DNA of 64,000 nucleotides. Origin: Megachile rotundata (lineage: Eukaryota > Arthropoda > Insecta > Hymenoptera > Megachilidae). Under the pieces are notes generated by a model. The model had not been told where the DNA came from and made no database searches. It saw nothing but the letters and a program-made list of their open reading frames with translations. The position numbers and the translations under genes were made by a program. Each line of letters opens with the position of its first letter. Positions within the stretch are counted from its first letter, which is position 1. The stretch lies in the NCBI RefSeq assembly GCF_050947335.1, contig NC_134989.1:4519501-4583500 (forward strand), written 5' to 3'. This document shows, one piece after another, positions 37,016 through 46,278 of the stretch.

Positions 37016-37549
37016 TTAGGTGAGGATTCCTATAGTTTTACAAAATTTTAGTAATGTGTCTTGATACGCTGTTGATGTGGTTGTTTCAGTGAGGTTGTTC
37101 TTGATATTTAATCTTCTTCTGGCGTGGTTATATTTTCTGCATTCCAATATTATGTGCCTGATGGTTATGGTAGTGTTGCATGTATCGCACCTTCTGGGGG
37201 AACCGTTTTTGAACATCTATGAGTAAGTGAGTTTGGTGTGTTCGGTCCTAATTCGGGTTTCTGCCACTTGATTTCTTCTATTGTGTTTAGGGTTAGTTTT
37301 TAAATCGTAGAATTTGTCGAGTTGTTGATGAGTTGAGCTGGCTTTGTATTTTCTCCACGTAGAGTCCCATGACTGCTTTAATAGTGTCGCAATATGATTA
37401 TTGATGTCCGCAGAGGTGTTTAATATCGTCTGGTTTTCTGTGACTATAGTCGCTGCAATTTTTGCCCAAAGGTCGGCTATGGTGTTTCCGTAAATATCTA
37501 TGTGGGAAGGAACCCACGCTATGATTACAATTTTGTTATCTTTGATTAG
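37016..37549 (-). pseudogene. non-LTR retrotransposon 3' end (RNase H-like tail and zinc knuckle)
   Basis: One frame of 178 codons on the minus strand, interrupted by a single TAG after KLTYS. The upstream part contains IVIIAWVPSHIDIYGNTI followed by ADLWAKIA, matching the RNase H block W-x-P-x-H-x-G-x2-GN-x2-AD of I/R1/Jockey-type LINEs. The downstream part has CDTCNTTITIRHIILEC, the C-terminal Cys/His knuckle found after reverse transcriptase in such elements. The fragment starts abruptly near 37549, consistent with 5' truncation, and ends at TAA 37016. It lies between two stretches of degenerate array. The element is non-functional, and clade assignment beyond LINE-type is uncertain. Confidence 0.82.
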
Positions 37550-38444
37550 AAACTAGAGAATTGGGAAACGTGAGAGTTTAGAAACCTCTCAGTAGATATT
37601 GTAGGTTTTCAAAGTTGTAAGTTTGCAATAGTCTCCTTCTCTCATAAACGTGTATCCCCAAATCCCAAGAACCCCAAATTCTTAACCTATCCAAAAATCA
37701 TCAAATCCCCAAAAATCCCTAGAAGTAAAAACCGATGGATCTCTTTTTTCTTATCATATATTTTTCCGAAGATTTGCCGTCAAGTGTACGAACAGACGAT
37801 GCAAAAATTGACGAGGCTTATCGTGCAGACAGTGAACGTTCCGAAACAAACGGATCGATGAGTATTCCATGAGCATCGCTCTCAAACGGGTCCGGCATTT
37901 TCTGGCCAAGCCGTTTGAGTCTCGTTTCCGTTGCTGGAAGCCCGACGAAGCAGGCGGAGAAACGCAGATAAAGGTTTTAATTCCGTGCGAATGGATCAAC
38001 GCGTGAAAATCGAACGAGAAGAGGAAGAGAGAAGGAGATTCGATTGATCGACCGTTTGAAACAATGGTTAACTTCGGAAGTAATCGCTTAATTCCTGGAT
38101 TTCCCGGCTACGTCCAGACCGATTTCCGATTGAACTGTCTTCCGGGCTTTTTTAATCCTGTTCCCCGAATCGATGGACAGCTTTGCTCGCCACGATCAAA
38201 TTCAAATCGCGATATTGCAGCGCAAACAACAAACAACTCGCAGATTCGATATATTCCAAGGATTATAGCGAAATGGATGAATTTCAATTGAATTTGGAGA
38301 ATAGTTTTTAATGGCACGTAGCGGTTGCGACATTTTGTTTTGCTTTCGGACCGTGATCGGTTAGGCAGATCAGGGAATGCAATTTTTAGGACATCTCGAT
38401 GTTTAAAGTTTGTTATTTAACTTTTTATTGCGACTGTGTACAAT

Positions 38445-39042
38445 GTAGGAATTCCTTGGATAACATAGGCAACTTGAATATTTATCAATTAGCAAATTTC
38501 TATATTTTCATATTTCTTGAATTTGCAAATTTACATTTCACAATTTTCAAATTCACAAATTTCTAGATTTTTAATATTCAAATATGCTAATTTTCTTGTA
38601 CCCAAATGCCCCTTCTACACCTTAAAATTCCTAAATTTGTAAATCTACAAATTCCAAGAAACCCAAATATCTACATCCCAAAATTATACTTTACATACTT
38701 CTACGCTCTTAAATTTCCAGCTTTATGCAAATCCCTACATTTCCATATTTGATCCCAAATTTCAAGGAACCTAAATATCAACATCCCCATATTATTGTCT
38801 CCAAATATCTAAACCGCCAAATCCTCAGATTCCCGTATTCGTAGAATACCAAGGTTTCTAAGTACCTACATCTCTAAATTACTGCTTTCAAATCTCTAGA
38901 TCTTCAAAACCTCTAAATTTCCGCATTCGTAAATCCCTAAATCCTAATGACTCTAAGTACGTCCCCAAATTACTGTTTTCACATCTCTAGATCTCCCAAC
39001 CCCTAAATTCTCGTATTACTAAATCCCCGAAGTCTAATTAAA
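38445..39042. repeat. degenerate 8/16-bp array (AAATTCCT / CTAAATCC type), left part
   Basis: Words CTAAATTT, CCCAAATA and CTCTAAATCC recur. The array resumes with the same style at about 40034-40280 on the other side of the Tc1-like element, so the transposon inserted into it. Confidence 0.75.
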
Positions 39043-39044
39043 TA

Positions 39045-40031
39045 CAGTTACTCGATTTAATATTCGGACACTATGGTATTTGCGAAATTAAAGCTTTATG
39101 TACTTACTTGCAATGTAATTATCGAATTTTCTGATCCGTAATGAGTTAAAGCACATATTCTAATTTACAAATATGTAAAATTAAATACTTTATTTTTTAT
39201 TGTTTTCTACATAATAAATGATAAATGCAATTAGATCCGATATCGATGTCGAAAAAATATTCGGACACTCAATATTACATAAAGTTTTTTCTTATTTAGA
39301 GTGTATGTAACAACAAAGTTATAATTTTAATATTAATTTAATATTTTTTGGGACATCCTTTTTGTCTCATGACGTGTTGCAAACGTGTTAGCATGTTTGA
39401 AATTATTTTATTTAAATAATTTTGAGTAATGCGTTTCCAATATTCCGTCAGTCGTATTTTTAATTCGTCTTTTGTTTTTATGGAGGTGGTTTTAACATTA
39501 CGATCCAGTAAGTCCTATAGATTTTCAATTGGATTAAATTCCGGTGATTGTGGTGGAGGATGGAGCACTTTCGGACAAGCATATAACAAATATTCCTGAA
39601 CTATTCTCGATTTATGTTTCGGATCGTTATCCTGGTAGAACTTAAAACTGTCGCGTATACCCATATTCGTTGCATTTTTTAATAAATTTTTTATTAATGT
39701 GTCTAAATATTTGTTCTTGTCCATAATATGTTCAATAAAAACCAGCCTCCCTACTCCGACACTAGAAATGCAGCCCCATACCATCAAGCCTCCACGACCG
39801 TGTTTAATCGTCGGTCTCATATTACTTATTTTTAATTGTCAATTCGATTTACGCTACACTAATTTTCGTCTGTTACACCCAGCAACATAAAATTAACTTA
39901 ACGGACGAAAATTAGTAGAATATGTGCTTTAACTCATTACGGATCAGAAAATTCGATAATCGCATTGTAAGTAAGTACATAAAGCTTTAATTTCGCAAAT
40001 ACCAGTGTCAGAATATTAAATCGAGTAACTG
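39045..40031 (-). mobile_element. Tc1-like element, internally deleted (987 bp), long terminal repeats
   Basis: TA target duplications at 39043-39044 and 40032-40033. Ends read CAGTTACTCGATTTAATATT inward from both sides. The inverted repeats are about 122 bp (39045-39166 and about 39908-40031) with a few substitutions and a 3-base gap. The transposase lies on the minus strand. A typical Tc1-like element is 1.3-1.7 kb, and the missing part is the N-terminal half of the transposase. An 18-bp hairpin (39858-39875 and 39899-39916, one mismatch) lies at the inner edge of the right repeat. Confidence 0.95.
39338..39820 (-). pseudogene. Tc1-like transposase remnant (C-terminal catalytic part)
   Basis: From MRPTIKHGRGGLMVWGCIS onward the frame follows the C-terminal DDE domain of Tc1-like transposases. 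FYQDNDPKHKS carries the second catalytic Asp and SPEFNPIENL the final Glu, 34 residues apart (DD34E). The codon after PIENL is TAG where the family has Trp (TGG), a single-base stop. Beyond it the frame stays open to TAA at 39338, ending QKGCPKKY. Upstream of 39820 the frame closes quickly at a TGA. The first catalytic Asp and the DNA-binding domain are therefore absent. It cannot act alone. Confidence 0.9.
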
Positions 40032-40033
40032 TA

Positions 40034-40280
40034 TCTACGTCCTCAAATTACTGTTTACAATTATCTAGGCTTGCAAATCCCCTGATTCGTATATTCGTAG
40101 ATCTGTAAATCTGAAATGGGCCAAATACCTATGTCCTTCAGTTTCTAGATTCACAAATTACTATGTCTCTAAATTTGTAAATCCTCTTTCCTACATCTTC
40201 AAATCCCTATTCTACCAGATTTCTCTTAAAGGCTCTCAAATTTTTATATCCCCAAATTCCTAAATTTCCATATCACTTCG
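40034..40280. repeat. degenerate array, right part (continues past the Tc1-like insertion)
   Basis: CAAATCCC, CTAAATTT and CCCCAAATTC words as in 38445-39042. Confidence 0.6.
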
Positions 40281-40364
40281 AATGATAATTTCAACAATTT
40301 TTTTGATAAATTTATTGATCAATGGATATTATAACTCGATAAGTGGATACTAATACAGTTAATA

Positions 40365-40754
40365 TAGAGCTAGCATAAATGATTCATTTTAAAAAGGTTA
40401 TATCTTCAAAAGTATTACACGTACATACATAAAAGATATATGAAGAGAACGACGTACTCACTAAGTTTATACGCCCTCTATAAATGTTCAATATGTGTCT
40501 CTTTGGTGACACGACACACGTCCAGACGATAATCGAGCTCATTCCATACATTTTGTAGCATAGTCAATTGTCTGCGCTGCAGTATTGATGCAATAATAAA
40601 TTATACTATCATTTTAATTTCATTATATTTGCACTCGTGCTGCCACCTGAAATATAAAGTTGAGTTTGTGATTTTCATATATCTTTAATGTGTGTGCGTG
40701 TACTTTTAAAAATATAGCCTTTTCAAAAAGAATTAATCATTTATACTAGCCCTG
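40365..40754 (-). mobile_element. 390-bp TIR element with transposase tail
   Basis: TA at 40363-40364 and 40755-40756. The left end reads TAGAGCTAGCATAAATGATT and the right end read backwards CAGGGCTAGTATAAATGATT. Similarity between the arms continues for about 80 bp (AAAAGG.TATAT, AAAAGTA, AAAGATATATGA). The interior holds a short transposase C terminus. It is deleted for most of its coding region. Confidence 0.82.
40478..40590 (-). pseudogene. transposase C-terminal fragment (...VWNELDYRLDVCRV...IEHL)
   Basis: About 37 codons open up to TAG at 40478: LQRRQLTMLQNVWNELD, then YRLDVCRVTKETHIEHL. I recall similar 'EYRLDVCRV.GAHIEHL' endings in insect transposases of the Tc1/mariner superfamily that start with a DUF4817-type helix-turn-helix. 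This is from memory and not checked. It shows that the 390-bp element descends from an autonomous element by internal deletion. Confidence 0.6.
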
Positions 40755-41459
40755 TACATTGTTAACTCTGTACATGTTAACCTCTCTTCACACATGATTG
40801 CTTATTTTATGTATCTTTATTTACTTTCCTGCGTCAATTTCAACTTGAATATAAGCGGTCGTCAAACGTCCACGAATCAAGCGTTAATATTCTTTCTGTC
40901 GGACAGTTGATTATCCCTAGTCAAACGGTATTAAGATTTCCGTTCCCGGTTATCCGACGAAGATTATGTTCAACAGTCACGAAAATTACTTGACAGGTAT
41001 ATCGACAGCAGTGTACTCGAGAGGACAGAAATTGCTTGCACAATCGTCAGTTCGTGAGACCCGAGTATTCTCAGGAATTCTCCTATTAGGGAATTAGTGA
41101 GCGTGCTTAACAGGGGGAGGGAACTACGATGCAACTTCACAGTCAGCATGGTTTCCGGCTAACTGCCCTACTCAGATAAGCTGAAACCTACGAAACTCCT
41201 ACGAAGACGCGATTAAGTCTCGGTGCACTCGCTTTGACTATGTTTCAGTTAGAAAATTAACTGGCAGTATCGATTTTTAACCCATTAACTTGTTATGGAG
41301 CTCATAAACAACCGACGCTTTAGATCCATTCCGACTGAATTCATAAAGGAGGAGCAAAAGAAAGAGACTTAAACGCGATTAATGTAAATGATTCCATTAG
41401 TAGACTATGTAATTGTGTAATTGTTCAAAAATAGTCTTTTATTACCAAAAATATACGAT

Positions 41460-41695
41460 TTGATGTATACATATTGTTTTATGTACTATATATATAATAT
41501 ATAGTTAATGTATTAATATATCTGTAGTTAATATATTAATATATGTGTGCATGCATGTAATTAATATATGTATTAATATATATCTGTCCACATAAAATAA
41601 TATGTATATGTATACACATATTTTATACTTTTTGTAAGAAATTACTATTTTTAAGTGAATATAATTGACGTATTAATATATGTGTATACATATTG
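41460..41695. repeat. degenerate ATATTAATATATGT array
   Basis: Words TTAATATATTAATATATGTG recur at about 24-50 bp, typical of an AT-rich imperfect satellite. It lies directly left of the solo LTR. Confidence 0.6.
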
Positions 41696-41699
41696 TACA

Positions 41700-42092
41700 T
41701 GTTAGCGTCAAAGTATTTTGGAGGGTCGTTGAAAGCAATTAGCCTGTGCTATTTTGTCCTTGAACGATTTATGATAGGGATAGACTGCGTGAGGTCTAAG
41801 CAAAAAGTTGTTTATGAGAGTCCAAGTGAGGCGACAGACAATGACTATTGACTTGGAGTCGCGTGGTCATCAGATGTCGCAGGACTGTGTGTTTTGTCAG
41901 TTTGTGAGATTGTAGAAAAGGGCAGGCAGTTTGTTATTGCATTGCTTAGTCGAATAGGGACGTTGTTCCTTGAGGATCTGGCCACGGAGTGGGGAGGCAA
42001 GGATGCCTTTGATAAGAGGACTGAGTTTGACCTCTCGGCACTTATCCCAGCACCTTAATTAGGAACGGTTCTCTTTTCGAAAATATCTAACA
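41700..42092. mobile_element. solo LTR, 393 bp, TACA target duplication
   Basis: Begins TGTTAGCGTC and ends ATCTAACA, so the terminal hexamers TGTTAG/CTAACA form a perfect inverted repeat with TG...CA ends. The immediate flanks are TACA at 41696-41699 and TACA at 42093-42096, a 4-bp target duplication. The segment is markedly richer in G+C than the AT repeat into which it is inserted. No gag, pol or primer-binding site is present. This is the expected product of recombination between two LTRs. A 4-bp duplication fits Ty3/Gypsy or BEL types. Orientation is not decided. Confidence 0.85.
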
Positions 42093-42824
42093 TACATATA
42101 TTAACGATGGTGTTTTTCATGCCGAGACACTCATGGTGTTCGACGAATACGGCCACAGGTTTCCCCGTGCACGTAGGACTTCGAGGCATGGAAACTCGCC
42201 ATGCCTGCTGCATTTGACCAGTCGCACCCGAAAACCCCGCTAAATTCGTTAAATCTTATGTATACCTTTGAATTCTCATTTTTTTGCTCTGAAATACCTC
42301 GGTCGACTAGTTCTATCCGTAACAACTATCTTATGAAAATTATAGTCTACGATAATTTGCTCGTAATTTAAAAGAAGAATGCTACTAGGAAAAGTTACCT
42401 TTATTCATTTTTTAAAAAATTCAGTAAGCATGGTATGTAACAAGTTATACGCTACGTTGTAGAATATTTTATGCAAAATATTTTCATGAAACTTGAGGAA
42501 AACGGGATGTTCGGAGTCCAAGATTTCATGACAAGCGGGTTAAGAAACATAGTTTCGGGAAAAACATAAAAGAAGTTTAAGCGTAACATTTTTCATGCTG
42601 CCACAGTTTTGGAATCACTCTAACCCGTGTACGTACTTTATCGTATATCCTCACATGACACGAAAAACTCAAATTGTTATATAAAGGCAACCATAATTTT
42701 GCGACCTAGTTCCAAATTCCTGTACTCTTTTATTTTTCAAATATTTTTATCTTGTCAATATCTAGAAAAGAATTATAATAATTGCAATGTTATAACAATT
42801 GTAGTTTAAAGGAAACGTGCCTGA

Positions 42825-43330
42825 GTTTCTAAATTCCTAGATTTTCAAATCCAAATATAGAGATTCCTAAATACAGAAATGCTCAAATTCTCAGGTTCCC
42901 AAATTTCTAGATAACAAAATCCCTACATCCCTACATTCGTAGACTTCCCAATATCTAGTTCCTCGAATCCATAGATTCCAAAATTTAAAAGTACCTAAAT
43001 CCCTAAATTTCATAATTCAAAAGTACCCAAATCCCTAAATTCCAAATTCAGAAGTACTCAAGTCCCTAGATTCCAAAATTCAGAAGTACCCAAGTCCCTA
43101 GATTCCAAAATTCAGTAGTACCTAAATTCCTAGCTTCCAAAAAGAAGAATCCAAATCCTTAGATTTCCGATTTTCCCAAGATTTCTGAATTCATAGGTCT
43201 CTAAATTCATACGTCCCTAAATGTTTCTCACTTTCAAATCTGTACTTCTCCACATGCTTACATCCACATATCGCAGTGTCTCCAAATTAATAGATTCACG
43301 TCTAAATTATCAAATTCCCAAAAGTCAATA
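42825..43330. repeat. degenerate 8/16-bp array (AGTACCCAAATCCCTA type)
   Basis: Best at about 43010-43135, where units like AAAATTCAGAAGTACC and CAAGTCCCTAGATTCC alternate with a period of about 32 bp, which is four octamers. It decays outward. Confidence 0.8.
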
Positions 43331-43859
43331 AATGATAGACCTCTATTTCCTTAGTAGCTGTATTTTCTATAAAGAAGTCAGATTTCTCGACCTTTGATTT
43401 GATCACACCCAGACGTCTCCGTTTGTAATCGCATATCCTCTGTAATCAACCCAAACTCTGCCTCAATGATTGTTTACGCCATAATCGACCCTTGAAACGT
43501 CAGATCGGTTTGTTTAACTTTTCAAGAAGAAAATTGCAAAAACTATGGCGGCTAACGAATATCCGGCGAGTTGTTTTCCGGGCAATTATCCGCGAACGCG
43601 GGCAGATTTTTAAGCGGAGACATCAGGTCCTGAAAGCCGTCCATCTCGAAAGTAGTCCGAACAGCGAGCTGCCGGAAAATTAGTCGACGACATTTACGGG
43701 GACCGGAAGTACCAAACGGCGACCAACGTGGCTCCGCTTGGCGGAGCACGTACACATCCGTCGACGTTTTATTTTCCTCGTCGTGCGCCACCGGCTGAAC
43801 ACTGCGAGGAAAAAACTAATTCCGTAATTGCGATTCAAATTTCTTCGCAAACCGTAGGC

Positions 43860-44290
43860 ACCGGCTTTATTCTTTCTTTCCTTACGCTTTCGACTTTCCA
43901 CGTTTCCTTCGTCTTTCCGCGAACCTTTGTTCGCCCGCTTCCTCTTTCGATTCCTCCTTTTTGTTTCGGCACAACGGAAGCTGCACTTCTCCTCGCGTTC
44001 GTTTCGCTTTCCTTCTTCGTCTTATTTCTTTCAACGAAGTTCTATCATTTCTTTTTTTCACTTCCGACTCGCTTGTTTTTTTTCACCGTTTCTTTCGACG
44101 CTTTTTGTCTTTTCGGTTGTTTTGGCAGGGAGTTTTGCTTGCTTATTTCTACCAGGCTCCTTTTTGTTGTTGCTTCGGGTCGCTTTTTCCTTTTGTTTCT
44201 GCCATCGTGGGATTCTTTCGTTCGCTTTCCTTTGTTATTCTCTGCTAACTGTGTTCTCTTGTTTCTTTATCGTGTTTTCGTATCTGAATG
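43860..44290. other. long pyrimidine-biased tract
   Basis: On the + strand the sequence is strongly enriched in T and C (TTTCTTTCCTTACGC, CGCTTTCCTTCTTCG and so on) for over 400 bp. Stop codons contain purines, so all three + frames stay open, and the 216-, 124- and 95-codon Phe/Leu/Ser-rich frames are a by-product. No membrane-protein family is recognised. Confidence 0.75.
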
Positions 44291-44689
44291 TAATTTTATG
44301 ACGTATTTGAATCGCTCCGATATTTACATTTTGAATGATACTGATAATTGGGGTAACGTGTTTGATATACTGGAATAGTTGAAAGAAAAGTCTGTTTGTA
44401 TTTGTAATAAGATGAGGCAGTAGTAGAATTTACTTTTAAAGCAAGATAAGATTGAATAGTGTTCATATTTAAAGTAATAGAAGTTACTGCACGGTGTATA
44501 ATTTATTCTGTCCACTGACTCGAACACCAGCCGCCATTTTGGACTCAACTCACAAAATGGAAGAAATGTTATTCATTTTCTGAAATGTATTGTTAATTCG
44601 TGTTTTTCATAGCATTATTACTTATACATACTTTCAACAATATTATTTATATTTTATCTTGGTGTTTTAACGATGTTATGAGAAAGAAT

Positions 44690-44950
44690 AACTGATTATA
44701 TATTTTAGCAGCATTAATAGCCAAATTTATTAGGTTACAATATTAGTTAATCATTAACAGGACTAATAAGTACATTAATTTAATACTAATATTCATTAAT
44801 TGAAAGCAATATTAATCATTACATTTATTAAGTTATAACACTGATTAACAATTAAGAGTATTAACATTCACATTTATTAAGCTTATTAATCAATTATAGT
44901 TAATTGTATTAACAACCGCATTTATTAAGCAATATTAATTAATCTTTAAA
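44690..44950. repeat. degenerate repeat of ATTAATCATTAACA / CATTTATTAAG words
   Basis: Period about 55-65 bp: the words TTAATCATTA, ACATTTATTAAG and ATTAACA recur four or more times. Confidence 0.6.
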
Positions 44951-45875
44951 CTAACAAAAAGGTATCGAAAATGTTGTTTATTTAGCTTGAAATAAATTTA
45001 TTCACAAATATTTTAAAAAATCTTTAAATTCGATTTTCCTGAAAACGAAGCAAAAAGTGAAAAAATATTACTCGGTTAATTTACATTATCTTTTGACAAA
45101 GAATTTTTTATTGTACCACCTGATAGGAACCTTCCTGTATATTTCGTACAACGATATGAAAAGACAATTGAACCATGTTACTTGAAAGAAAAATCTTTTA
45201 AACACAATACGAAATGTAAAAAGTTACGTGGAACCTACCAAAGTGGAATTTGTTATAACTTGAAACAGTTAAAGACTAGTTCGTCAACGGAACGAAAGGT
45301 TGGTCGACCTATAATAGCCAGTGCTTTAAATTTCAAAGGATAGCAAAAGGAATTAGAGCGTGGCCGGAAGTAGATGAAACGAAGACAAAAGAAGAAGAAC
45401 TCGTAACGGGGCTTGATAAAAGCGTTCGAATATGTCAAAAGCACCGAGAAAAATGAAAGAGTAGAGCATTTGAGAATGAAACAGAATTGACGAAGAGGAT
45501 TTCGGAAAATAATTGAGGAATATTCGTGTAGTCTTGGGAAATTTTAACCATCGTGGAATTAACGAGACAAAATTCGACTGGAAAGATTTAAAGTTTCCAA
45601 AGACTTTTAAAGCTTTGGAAGTTTCGAATTTTTTAACTATCTAATAAAGAATAATAATTTTAACTTTATATTTCTCTTTAACTGTAGTACGACGGTATGT
45701 GTTTAGTTTGTAAAGTTATTCGATAAAAAGTATATCAATAAAAATTATTTTTGTATGGTAATGCATATTAGGTTATTACATATTAAATCATTTCAAGATA
45801 TTATACTTTTGTATAATTTACTGATATGGTGACGCAAAATAACAAACGATATGCGTTTTTGGGCAACGAATGGTA

Positions 45876-45900
45876 CAGTAGGCTCTCGTTATATTGCCAT
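45876..45900. repeat. CTCTCGTTATATTGCC-type motif, possible DNA-transposon end
   Basis: CAGTAGGCTCTCGTTATATT resembles the CAGT(A/G)GACTCTCGTTAT start of pogo/Tigger-like terminal repeats. The same phrase recurs at 62605 and 62691. No partner end was found here. Confidence 0.3.
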
Positions 45901-46251
45901 GAAGGAGGCTATGTAAGAAAATATAGCACAAAACATTTGCAAAAATTTTGAAAATTTTAATACTTACAGTTAGTATGAAAAAAATGCTCAGACACGTTTG
46001 CAAATATCATTTATAAACTTGCACGTTTTCTCAAAAACGTAATTTTTCAAAATATTTGATCTTTTAAAATTTGTTAAATTCAGCCTTTTTTAAAAATGTA
46101 TTTTTTTTGTCACGAGTGTGTCAAAGTATGGCAAGGGATTAACTCGGAAAATATTTCTTTGGGTAAAGTTCGCCATAATTGTCCCTCTGAATCGAACAGT
46201 TTACCCTTTGACATTTTCGTGCATCATTAAAACTACCAAAAACAGCATTGC

Positions 46252-46278
46252 ATAACCGTTGAGACACCCTGTATAGAA
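46252..46278. mobile_element. possible solo transposon end (GAGACACCCTGTATAG)
   Basis: The phrase ACACCCTGTATA is common at the ends of many insect DNA transposons and miniature elements. Only one end is seen, so the assignment is weak. Confidence 0.25.

Noticed and set aside
43728..44378. 216-codon open frame, Phe/Leu/Ser-rich, resembling a membrane protein
   Set aside because: It opens on GTG, and all three frames are open because the tract is almost purine-free. The hydrophobicity follows from T-rich codons, and no family or splice context fits.
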